Source: Bacillota bacterium
GTDB taxonomy: Bacteria > Bacillota > Clostridia > Christensenellales > CAG-138
Assembly: GCA_023435025.1 (NCBI GenBank)
Contig: JAEYSE010000113.1
Location: 1-19,055 of the forward strand
Direction of reading: 5' to 3'
Length of the DNA: 19,055 nt
Positions 1 to 6,517 of the stretch are shown one piece after another. The notes beneath the pieces were generated by a model. It did not search any database. It was given only the letters and a program-made list of their open reading frames with translations, and had not been told where the DNA came from. The position numbers were made by a program, and so were the translations under genes. Numbering within the stretch: position 1 is the stretch's first letter; the number at the start of each line of letters is the position of its first letter.

Positions 1-187
1 TGAGTTAAAATACTCAACAGTTTAAAAAACTGTCTCTATCTTTTACTTTTCAACTTCCACGCTTGCGCGTTTCGTTGTCCGTACTTTTGCTGGTTCCTCA
101 AATTAATTGCGTTCGTCTTCTATCTCGCACTATATAGTTTTCAAGGTGCTTTTCGCGCCCGTTTTGCTTGTCCCGTGTTTTGGGCGC
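1..187 (-). promoter_or_regulatory. Leader of a probable rRNA operon (16S gene off the left edge)
   Basis: Read on the minus strand, this stretch contains a boxA-like element at 136-150 (AGCACCTTGAAAACT), which is the kind of antitermination sequence found in Firmicute rRNA leaders. It sits inside a GCAC/GTGC pairing. A GCGCCC/GGGCGC stem (155-160 with 182-187) starts near the predicted transcript start, and two further small hairpins (ACAGTTT/AAACTGT and TGAGT/ACTCA) lie at the left edge. No open reading frame covers it. The layout (strong promoter, boxA, structured leader, leftward direction) fits the region just upstream of 16S rRNA. The rRNA itself is not in the window, so the assignment is inference. 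A 16S-23S spacer is unlikely because protein genes, not 16S, lie upstream. Confidence 0.55.
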
Positions 188-193
188 TCAACT

Positions 194-222
194 ATAATAA
201 CAAACCATACGGTATGCGGCAA
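194..222 (-). promoter_or_regulatory. Sigma-A promoter of the leftward (rRNA-like) transcript, proximal
   Basis: On the minus strand, TTGCCG (217-222) is followed after 17 bases by TATTAT (194-199). This gives a start near 187, at the first stem of the structured leader. Confidence 0.55.
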
Positions 223-259
223 ACCATTATTCCGTCCGAATTTGACTTAATTCTACGAT

Positions 260-288
260 ATTATAACATTTTACCCGTTTTATCATAA
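260..288 (-). promoter_or_regulatory. Possible second, distal sigma-A promoter of the leftward transcript
   Basis: On the minus strand a perfect TATAAT (260-265) lies 17 bases after TTATGA (283-288), within very AT-rich DNA. Tandem promoters are common ahead of rRNA operons. The -35 box is weak. Confidence 0.4.
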
Positions 289-585
289 TTATAATCAAAA
301 TCCGTGCAATATCTTTGTTATAATCTCTTTTATGAAAGATATCTTAAATTACAATAATATACAGTAAAAATTCCGGCCCTTTTAAAATTCGCGTTGTTCA
401 ATATTCGCTATTGTCCGAATGATAACCGAATTATCTCTCTAATATTCCGAATATTGATGCGGAAATTTTGATGTTCCATAAAATACCTTATTTTTTGTGC
501 GGATTTTGGTCCTTCGCTATTCTTTCTTATTCAGCAGAATGCTGCCTTTTTACCGGATGCAGCCGCTCTTTTTCAGGATAACCTG
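289..585. other. AT-rich intergenic stretch, no gene seen
   Basis: Roughly 300 bases between the leftward promoters and the promoter of the SRAP gene. It is strongly AT-rich with many stop codons in all frames. Some of it may serve as UP-element DNA for the rRNA-type promoters. I see no RNA gene, repeat or credible small ORF. Confidence 0.5.
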
Positions 586-614
586 TTGAGCCAAACATCC
601 GTATGCTGTACGAT
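586..614 (+). promoter_or_regulatory. Possible sigma-A promoter of the SRAP gene
   Basis: TTGAGC (586-591), a 17-base spacer and TACGAT (609-614) lie about 30 bases ahead of the SRAP start codon. Both boxes match the consensus only partly. I found no GAAC-N4-GTTC LexA box of the Gram-positive type here. Confidence 0.35.
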
Positions 615-647
615 AAGAACTAAGAAGACAGGGAGTGTGAGTTTTCG

Positions 648-1214
648 ATGTGCGGGCGTTATTACTTATATATAGAAGAGGCTGAATTGCAGAATATACT
701 GCACGAATTGATGAACAGCCGGGAGCAAACAGCTTTACCGCTCAATAACGGCGAGATATTCCCAACCAACGTTGTCCCGGTTATTCCCGCAAACGGAAAG
801 CCAAAGGCAATGAAATGGGGCTTCTCCCGTTATGATGGGAAAGGGCACGTCATAAACGCTCGCAGCGAGGGCATCTGGGAAAAACCGATGTTCCGCGGCT
901 CTCTTCATCAGGGAAGGTGCCTTATACCTGCCTCCTGGTATTTTGAGTGGGAAACTGCGGGCACGAAAAAGCAAAAATACGCCATCTCCCGCCCAGACAC
1001 GCCTATTCTCTATATGGCGGGCCTGTACCGCTATGAACCGAACGAGGCCCTGCCCTCCTTTGTTATTTTAACGCGGGAAGCCGCCCGTGATATTGCTTTC
1101 ATCCATGCGCGGATGCCCGTCATATTGCCGCACGCGCAACAGCTCAGTTGGCTAGATGGGGATCTATCGGTGCTTGGCTGCCCTCCAGTTGCGCTCGAAT
1201 ATAAAAAGGAATAG
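648..1214 (+). CDS. SRAP-domain protein (YedK/HMCES family)
   Basis: This 188-residue protein has the SRAP hallmarks: Met1-Cys2-Gly-Arg at the start, the N-A-R-S-E segment (Asn70, Arg72, Glu74), YFEW with Glu100, and HARMP with His153. In this family Cys2, exposed after Met removal, forms a thiazolidine crosslink to abasic sites in single-stranded DNA, shielding them during replication; Asn, Glu and His line the active site. The start is fixed by the need for Cys2, although the GGGAG at 631-635 lies 12 bases upstream, rather far for a Shine-Dalgarno site; GTGAG at 636-640 is better placed. It is somewhat shorter than E. coli YedK (about 220 residues) but appears complete. It converges on the GerQ-like gene with no base between the stop codons. 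Family assignment is firm; SOS control is not evident. Confidence 0.93.
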   Translation: MCGRYYLYIEEAELQNILHELMNSREQTALPLNNGEIFPTNVVPVIPANGKPKAMKWGFSRYDGKGHVINARSEGIWEKPMFRGSLHQGRCLIPASWYFEWETAGTKKQKYAISRPDTPILYMAGLYRYEPNEALPSFVILTREAARDIAFIHARMPVILPHAQQLSWLDGDLSVLGCPPVALEYKKE

Positions 1215-1817
1215 CTACAGCCTGCAAAACCATTTTAGTGCGCAAGCTGGTCCAGTCTTTTTATCCTCCGGCAACACCGTCAAAAACCGGAGCGCAAGGA
1301 GATCACAGCCGGTTTGCACCGCTGTAAGCGGATCGCACAGCACAAAATACCCCGTTCCCACGTGCGTAATTATTCCGGTACGCCGCTGCATCCCGGGCCC
1401 AACCAGAAAATCCGCAATCACCGACCTACCCGTAAGATTTTTAATCAGTTCCTGATAATTGTGAGCGGACATAGGCCACAGCCTCGCAGTTGCACCCTGG
1501 CGAATGCTTGCCGCCGCGCGTTCCATATTTGCCGTTGACGAGTCCGGGGTCACGCCACCGGTATCAGCCGCTTGAAACACCGTTGGCAAAGACCGTTGCG
1601 CCGATACGCTTTGCACCGCATGTGAACGACGTGCACTGTCGCTTTCGCCTGGTTCCACGACATTTGTCCATCGCCCCGTGCTCGCGTCTCCCAGTATGTC
1701 GGAACCTGGATCGGGTTGCCCGCAACCGCCCCGTTCTACAGCGCCCCTATGGATAAGAGGAGCCCGAGCAATGCCCCGCGTGGGGGCAAACAAATTCTGC
1801 CCCTGATCATTTGTCAT
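1215..1817 (-). CDS. GerQ-like spore coat protein
   Basis: A 200-residue protein whose first ~115 residues are low-complexity (Gly, Ser, Arg, Ala) and unassignable. The C-terminal part (about 119-185) has the GerQ pattern: a helix with YQELIKNL, then short beta strands with RTGIITHVGTGYFVLCDP and a closing hydrophobic strand. GerQ (YwdL) of Bacillus is an inner-coat protein, crosslinked by transglutaminase and needed for the lytic enzyme CwlJ. The similarity is from pattern recognition, so 'GerQ-like coat protein' is a family-level call. An upstream TTG could extend the frame to 1877, but the ATG at 1817 has GGGGAG five bases ahead and is preferred. A sigma-K/E-type -10 box at 1892-1900 supports mother-cell expression. 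Five cysteines, including some in the last 11 residues, could help crosslinking. It abuts the SRAP gene tail to tail. Confidence 0.6.
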   Translation of the reverse strand: MTNDQGQNLFAPTRGIARAPLIHRGAVERGGCGQPDPGSDILGDASTGRWTNVVEPGESDSARRSHAVQSVSAQRSLPTVFQAADTGGVTPDSSTANMERAAASIRQGATARLWPMSAHNYQELIKNLTGRSVIADFLVGPGMQRRTGIITHVGTGYFVLCDPLTAVQTGCDLLALRFLTVLPEDKKTGPACALKWFCRL

Positions 1818-1891
1818 ACCTTCTCCCCAACCCATTCTTGTTGAAAACCCGAAGGTAAATTTTAGGCCCGGGATCAAAACCCGTGTCCGTT

Positions 1892-1900
1892 TATAGTATG
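1892..1900 (-). promoter_or_regulatory. Sporulation-type (sigma-K or sigma-E) -10 box for the GerQ-like gene
   Basis: The minus strand reads CATACTATA, an exact fit to the sigma-K -10 pattern CATA-N3-TA and close to the sigma-E pattern CATACAnT. It lies 75 bases ahead of the start codon. I cannot point to a convincing -35 element, so this is a partial match. Confidence 0.4.
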
Positions 1901-1968
1901 CGTTTTCTTACGGGAATGCGCGGGGTGACGCCGCGAACAAACAAATTTCAATTTTTTAGAAATATTAC

Positions 1969-1997
1969 TTGATCTGTCGTAGTAGTCGTGATATAGT
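1969..1997 (+). promoter_or_regulatory. Sigma-A promoter of the PadR operon
   Basis: TTGATC (1969-1974), a 17-base spacer and TATAGT (1992-1997), with a TG at 1989-1990 giving an extended -10. The predicted start, about 2004, falls inside the palindrome at 2001-2023, so a bound repressor would block initiation. Confidence 0.7.
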
Positions 1998-2000
1998 GTC

Positions 2001-2023
2001 AATACTACGACTGTCGTAGTATT
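2001..2023. promoter_or_regulatory. Perfect 23-bp palindromic operator, probably for PadR
   Basis: The left arm AATACTACGAC (2001-2011) and the right arm (2013-2023) are exact reverse complements around a single T. The right half-site, CTGTCGTAGTA (2011-2021), is repeated directly at 1974-1984, just after the -35 box. Its position at the transcription start and next to a PadR gene points to autoregulation. It does not match the ATGT-N8-ACAT motif of phenolic-acid PadR proteins. Confidence 0.65.
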
Positions 2024-2070
2024 GATTTGTAACAAGCGCAGGCTTGAGCGAGCAAAGAAGAGGTGATTGC

Positions 2071-2394
2071 ATGATCAGCAGCGACGTCATTCGCGGCTAT
2101 AACGATACTATACTGCTGTGCATGCTGCTGGATGAACCGTCGTACGGGTATGAAATTTCCCGTAAAATCCGCGAACGCACACAGGGGGCTTACATCATCA
2201 AAGAAACAACGCTTTATTCCGCGTTTGAGCGGCTGGAACGCAACGGATATATCGTATCCTTTTTTGGAGAGGAGACATTCGGCAAGCGCCGCACATATTA
2301 CCGCATCACGCCCGAAGGGCGTGCATATTATCAGGAAAAATGCGAAGAGTGGGAAACCACCAAGGATGTCATCAATCAATTTGTTAATATTTAG
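2071..2394 (+). CDS. PadR-family transcriptional regulator
   Basis: A 107-residue PadR-type winged-helix protein. Recognisable parts are ILLCMLLDEPSYGYEI (helix 1 and the conserved S-Y-G-Y-E), then ETTLYSAFERLERNGYI (recognition helix) and KRRTYYRITPEG (the wing). Members usually repress their own operon and respond to small ligands through a dimerising C-terminal helix. The length is typical of the short PadR-s2 subgroup. An in-frame TTG lies at 2044, but the ATG at 2071 has GAGGTG at the right distance and starts where PadR homologues start. The downstream HAAS-domain gene begins 12 bases after the stop. PadR followed by a HAAS/DUF1700-type membrane protein is a common Firmicute pairing. 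The inducer is unknown. Confidence 0.92.
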   Translation: MISSDVIRGYNDTILLCMLLDEPSYGYEISRKIRERTQGAYIIKETTLYSAFERLERNGYIVSFFGEETFGKRRTYYRITPEGRAYYQEKCEEWETTKDVINQFVNI

Positions 2395-2406
2395 GGGGAG
2401 ATTGTT

Positions 2407-3366
2407 ATGGATACCATACGGAGTTATTTGGATAATCTGTTTGCGGGGCTGCCACGTACGGAGCGCGTTCGTCAACTCCGCATCGAACTGCTTTCCAACA
2501 TGGAGGAGCATTACCGCGAGTTAAAGGCGCAGGGCAAGACAGAAAATGAGGCTGTGGGCATCGTCATTTCGCAGTTTGGCAACATCGACGAGCTTTTGAC
2601 GGAGCTCAATATCCAGCGGGAAGATAATGCATTGCCCGAAGCGGAGGACAGCCTGATCGACGCCTACCTGGAAGCATCAAGGAAAGCGGCGCGCAACGTA
2701 TCGCTAGGCGTGTTCCTCTGCATACTGGGGCCCGCTTTGCTCATTTTATTCAACACGCTGTTTGAAAGCGGCGTTTGGGTTATTGGCGGGGATGGAAGTA
2801 CACTTGCGCTAATTCCAATGTTTCTGTCCATTGTTTCCGGCGTTGGCAGCCTGATATACGGTGGTACGCGGTTGGAACCGTATAAGACGCTGGAAACCGC
2901 AATGCTCATTGCACCCGCTTCCCGTGCAAGACTACAGACCGCATATGAAGCGCAGCGTGATTCGCATGTAAAAAGTACAATAGCGGGCGTTTGCCTGTGT
3001 GTAGTAAGCCCTGTTCCGCTTTTTGCCTTATCCGCACTACAGCACGATATACAGGATTACGGCGTACCGGCGCTGCTCCTTGTGGTCGCGTGCGGCGTGT
3101 ATATTCTTATCCGCAGCAGCTTCCCGCGTTCGTCGTACGAGAAGCTTCTTAAGATTGAAGACTACACGCCCGCGAAAACCAGGGAAAACAAGGTGGTGGG
3201 CGCGGTTGCATCTGTCGTCTGGCCGCTTGCGGTGGCACTCTTTCTCTTCCTGGGGTTTGTCTATCATCTATGGGGTATTGCGTGGATTATATTCCCCATC
3301 ACGGGCCTGCTGTTTGGCATATTCAGCAGTGTATATACGACGCTGCGAGGCAAAGACGCGCGCTAG
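2407..3366 (+). CDS. HAAS-domain (DUF1700-like) integral membrane protein
   Basis: A 319-residue protein in two parts. Residues 1-70 form a soluble helical domain with the motif of HAAS/permease-prefix domains (RQLRIELLSNMEEHY, then EAVGIVISQFGNIDEL). From about residue 95 there are six likely membrane segments in three pairs, separated by charged loops. The HAAS domain is thought to link PadR regulators to membrane partners; no transport or catalytic motif is visible. The gene has a Shine-Dalgarno site (GGGGAG) and starts 12 bases after padR, so the two are surely co-transcribed. It could be a membrane sensor that controls PadR, or a permease-like protein; the sequence does not decide. Confidence 0.82.
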   Translation: MDTIRSYLDNLFAGLPRTERVRQLRIELLSNMEEHYRELKAQGKTENEAVGIVISQFGNIDELLTELNIQREDNALPEAEDSLIDAYLEASRKAARNVSLGVFLCILGPALLILFNTLFESGVWVIGGDGSTLALIPMFLSIVSGVGSLIYGGTRLEPYKTLETAMLIAPASRARLQTAYEAQRDSHVKSTIAGVCLCVVSPVPLFALSALQHDIQDYGVPALLLVVACGVYILIRSSFPRSSYEKLLKIEDYTPAKTRENKVVGAVASVVWPLAVALFLFLGFVYHLWGIAWIIFPITGLLFGIFSSVYTTLRGKDAR

Positions 3367-3450
3367 GCCGGTGAACCAAACCAGCCGCGCCGCATAATAT
3401 GGCTTTGCCGAAAACGGATGGCGACTAATTGCACAAATCAGGAGTTTTTT

Positions 3451-4545
3451 ATGACAGGCAATGAACTGACGCAATACATGAACGAAAGCATCGCGTGCAT
3501 GGTCAAAGACGTGCTGCGCGAAACGCTCCAAAACCCGCGGGAAACCGCGTATTTGCTAAAGCTGATGGAGCACAGCAAAAAGAATAGCCAAAAGCGGCTA
3601 GCGCACGAAGACACCGACCAGCACGTGCCTGCGTTTATGATCAGCAGCATCACGCACAGCTGTAACCTCACCTGCAAGGGCTGCTATGCGCGGGCAAACG
3701 GAACCTGTGCCGATACGCCACGCCGCCCGCTTTTGAGCGCCGAGGAATGGGGCGGCATTTTCCGGCAGGCGGCGGAACTCGGCGTATCCTTCAACCTGCT
3801 TGCAGGCGGGGAACCGCTGCTGCGGAGGGACGTTCTCACCGAAGCCGCCAAGGTGGAAAGCATACTCTTCCCCGTGTTTACCAACGGTACGCTACTCAAT
3901 GAGGACTATATATCGCTGTTCCACGCGCACCGCAACTTAGTCCCCATACTGAGCCTGGAAGGCGGCAGCATGCGCACGGATGAGCGACGGGGAGAGGGCA
4001 TGTACCAAAAGCTGAACCAGGCCATGCAGAGCTTGCGTCAAAAGGGCATACTCTTTGGCGTGTCCCTGACGGTGACACGGGAAAACTTTATGGAACTGAC
4101 CTCAGACGCATTCCTTGACGAGCTGAAGCAGCACGGCTGCAGGATTGTATTCTATGTGGAATATGTGCCGGTGGACGAAAGCACGCGCGGCCTTGCACTT
4201 GACGCAGATAACATCGCATTTATGGAGAAACGGCTTGAACTCTTGCGCGAACAATATCGTTCGCTTCTGTTTTTGTCCTTCCCCGGGGATGAGAAATTCT
4301 TAGGCGGCTGCCTTGCTGCGGGCCGGGGCTTTTTCCATGTCAATCCCTATGGCGCCGCGGAACCATGCCCCTTCTCCCCGTATTCCGACCGTAGCCTGAA
4401 GGAGTGTACGCTGTTGGAAGCGCTCAACTCCCCGTTCTTCACGCGGCTTAGGGACGCGGCCCTGGTAGGTGGGGAGCATACGGGCGGCTGTGCGCTGTTT
4501 GAACAGGAAAGCCGGGTAAAGGAACTCCTTTCCACTGCGCTTTAA
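3451..4545 (+). CDS. Radical SAM protein with a SPASM/twitch-like C-terminal cluster domain
   Basis: A 364-residue protein. Cys71, Cys75 and Cys78 form the CX3CX2C signature (CNLTCKGCYAR) that holds the SAM-binding [4Fe-4S] cluster, and AGGEPLLRRD is the GGEP motif contacting SAM. The C-terminal part has GC...AGRGFFHVNPYG...EPCPF with Cys287 and Cys306, plus Cys319 and Cys347, which looks like the binding site for one auxiliary cluster as in SPASM or twitch enzymes. Such enzymes usually modify peptides or assist cofactor maturation. I see no precursor-peptide gene nearby, so the substrate is unknown. The ATG at 3451 follows AGGAG by six bases and is preferred to the in-frame ATG at 3418. The gap of 84 bases after the HAAS gene has no terminator, so it is probably the third gene of the PadR operon. 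Family assignment is strong; function is not assignable. Confidence 0.88.
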   Translation: MTGNELTQYMNESIACMVKDVLRETLQNPRETAYLLKLMEHSKKNSQKRLAHEDTDQHVPAFMISSITHSCNLTCKGCYARANGTCADTPRRPLLSAEEWGGIFRQAAELGVSFNLLAGGEPLLRRDVLTEAAKVESILFPVFTNGTLLNEDYISLFHAHRNLVPILSLEGGSMRTDERRGEGMYQKLNQAMQSLRQKGILFGVSLTVTRENFMELTSDAFLDELKQHGCRIVFYVEYVPVDESTRGLALDADNIAFMEKRLELLREQYRSLLFLSFPGDEKFLGGCLAAGRGFFHVNPYGAAEPCPFSPYSDRSLKECTLLEALNSPFFTRLRDAALVGGEHTGGCALFEQESRVKELLSTAL

Positions 4546-4572
4546 GAGAATAAAAATGCTATAAGTATGGGA

Positions 4573-4612
4573 AAAGGGTCCTGCGGCGATTTGCCGTGGA
4601 CCCTTTCTTTTT
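4573..4612. terminator. Bidirectional terminator between the radical SAM gene and the ABC operon
   Basis: The stem AAAGGGTCC/GGACCCTTT (4573-4581 with 4598-4606) has an inner CGGC/GCCG pairing. CTTTTT follows on the plus strand, and the minus strand ends in a shorter T run. It lies between two convergent operons. Confidence 0.82.
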
Positions 4613-4621
4613 GCGAATGCT

Positions 4622-6517
4622 TTACGAAAGCTCGAACGCGCCGGTATAGAGTTGATAGTACTTACCGCGCTGCGCGATGAGATCGTCATGGTCCCCACGC
4701 TCAATGATGCGGCCGTTCTCCAGCACCATGATAGCGTTGGCATTGCGCACGGTAGACAGGCGGTGGGCAATTACGAATACCGTGCGCCCCTGCATGAGCT
4801 GGTCCATGCCTTTTTCAATGAGCGCTTCGGTGCGGGTATCGATAGAGCTTGTGGCCTCGTCGAGTATCAGCACCGGCGGGTCGGAAAGCGCCGCGCGTGC
4901 GATGGCAAGCAGCTGCCGCTGCCCCTGGCTGAGGTTCGCGCCGTCGCCGGTAATCATGGTATCGTACCCTTCAGGCAGGTGGCGGATAAAGGAATCCGCG
5001 TTGGCGAGCTTCGCCGCGTGTTTGACTTCCTCTTCGGTGGCATCCAGACGCCCGTACCGGATATTCTCCATCACCGTTCCGGTGAACAGGTGTGTATCCT
5101 GCAGTACGATCGCCAGCGAGCGCCTGAGGTCCGCCTTATTGATTTCGTTGACGTTAATTCCATCGTACAGAATTCGCCCTTCGTTCACATCGTAAAAGCG
5201 GTTGATGAGGTTGGTGATGGTCGTCTTGCCCGCGCCCGTGGAACCCACGAATGCAATCTTCTGGCCGGGCTTCGCGTAAAGCGACATATCCTCAAGTACC
5301 GGCTTCTCCGGCACATACCGGAAGTCCACGTCCTCCAGTCGTACGTCCCCACGCACCTCAATATATTCCGGATTGCCATCCGCAGACAGGCGCTTCCATG
5401 CCCAGACGCCAGTGCGCTTGCCGCTCTCCTTCAAAGAGCCGTCCGCATTCTTTTCTACATTCACAAGGCTTACCGTGCCTTCGTCGCTTTCCGGTTCCTG
5501 ATCGATCAATTCGAATATGCGCTCCGCCCCTGCAAGCGCCTGCAGTATGATATTGAACTGCTGTGACACCTGGGTGATGGGCTGCGAGAAAGAGCGGGTA
5601 TATTGCAAAAATGCGGCAAGCGTACCAATATCAAGCCCATAGCTTACTGCAAGCAATCCCCCGGTCATTGCGGTGAGCGCGTAATTTACATAGGAAAGGT
5701 TGTTCATCACCGGCATCAGGATACTGGCAAACGTATTTGCGCCCCGGGCGGATTTATAGAGCTCGTCATTGAGCGTGTCAAAACTGCTCTTTACTTCTTC
5801 CTCGCGCGAAAATACCTTGACCACTTTCTGGCCTTCAATCATTTCTTCAATGTATCCGTTGGCAGCTCCGATTGCCTCCTGCTGCCTGCGGAAGTACATG
5901 CCGCTGCGTTTGCCCAAAGCCTGCACCGACCACAGCATGACTCCAAGCATCACAACCACCAGTATGGTAAGCACAGGGCTCAATACAAGCATCATAACAA
6001 ACACGCTGACTACCGTAAGCGTGGAAGAAAAAATCTGCACGAAGCTTTGCCCCAAAAATTGGCGTAGCGTATCCGTATCGTTCGTATAGCGGCTCATCAG
6101 CTCTCCGTGCGTATGCGCGTCAAAATACCTCAGCGGCAGCTTCTGCATATGCGTGAACAGGTCGTTTCGGATGCTGTTGAGCGTGCCCACCGAGACGTTT
6201 ACCATCAGGCGGTTGTACAGGTACGTTACGGCGACCCCCACAGCGTACACCGCGCCGATACGTAGAAGCATCATGGCGAGCGGTGTAAGATCCGGCTTCT
6301 CCTGGCCGACCAATGGCAGAATAAAATCGTTAATCAGCGGTTTTAAAAAATAGGAACCGGCGACGGATGCGCCTGTACTGATCAACACGCTGATAAGTAC
6401 GATAATCAACTGTACTTTATATGGCTTTAGATACCCCAAAATGCGCTTTAAGGTACCCATTGCGTTTTTGGGGCCCCTGCCCTTTCCACCCATTCTGTTC
6501 TGTTCAGGCCTTGGCAT
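4622..6517 (-). CDS. ABC exporter half-transporter (consensus NBD subunit of a heterodimer)
   Basis: A 631-residue fused permease-ATPase. An N-terminal six-TM domain spans roughly 25-330. The nucleotide-binding domain has Walker A GSTGAGKT (425-432), signature LSQGQ (529-533), Walker B LILDEATSS with catalytic Glu554, and switch His585. The canonical Glu and His mark it as the catalytically competent half; its signature deviates (LSQGQ for LSGGQ), as expected for the half completing the degenerate site. About 35 extra residues lie between TMD and NBD, seen in many clostridial homologues. A TTG extends the frame to 6547, but the ATG at 6517 has AAAGGAG nine bases upstream. It overlaps the preceding ABC gene by 14 bases, so the subunits are coupled in translation. 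Relatives include BmrCD, LmrCD and TM287/288 multidrug exporters; the cargo is not readable from sequence. Confidence 0.93.
   Translation of the reverse strand: MPRPEQNRMGGKGRGPKNAMGTLKRILGYLKPYKVQLIIVLISVLISTGASVAGSYFLKPLINDFILPLVGQEKPDLTPLAMMLLRIGAVYAVGVAVTYLYNRLMVNVSVGTLNSIRNDLFTHMQKLPLRYFDAHTHGELMSRYTNDTDTLRQFLGQSFVQIFSSTLTVVSVFVMMLVLSPVLTILVVVMLGVMLWSVQALGKRSGMYFRRQQEAIGAANGYIEEMIEGQKVVKVFSREEEVKSSFDTLNDELYKSARGANTFASILMPVMNNLSYVNYALTAMTGGLLAVSYGLDIGTLAAFLQYTRSFSQPITQVSQQFNIILQALAGAERIFELIDQEPESDEGTVSLVNVEKNADGSLKESGKRTGVWAWKRLSADGNPEYIEVRGDVRLEDVDFRYVPEKPVLEDMSLYAKPGQKIAFVGSTGAGKTTITNLINRFYDVNEGRILYDGINVNEINKADLRRSLAIVLQDTHLFTGTVMENIRYGRLDATEEEVKHAAKLANADSFIRHLPEGYDTMITGDGANLSQGQRQLLAIARAALSDPPVLILDEATSSIDTRTEALIEKGMDQLMQGRTVFVIAHRLSTVRNANAIMVLENGRIIERGDHDDLIAQRGKYYQLYTGAFELS

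Noticed and set aside
1..187. 16S-23S internal spacer of an rRNA operon
   Set aside because: The boxA-like text also occurs in spacers, but the upstream side (higher coordinates) holds promoters and protein genes, not 16S rRNA.
2005..2511. Minus-strand 168-residue frame over padR
   Set aside because: It is antisense to padR and the start of the HAAS gene, with no supporting signals.
4652..5566. Long plus-strand frame (304 residues) inside the ABC gene
   Set aside because: It is antisense to a well-conserved ABC exporter, has no domain character and no ribosome binding site; it reflects codon bias of the real gene.
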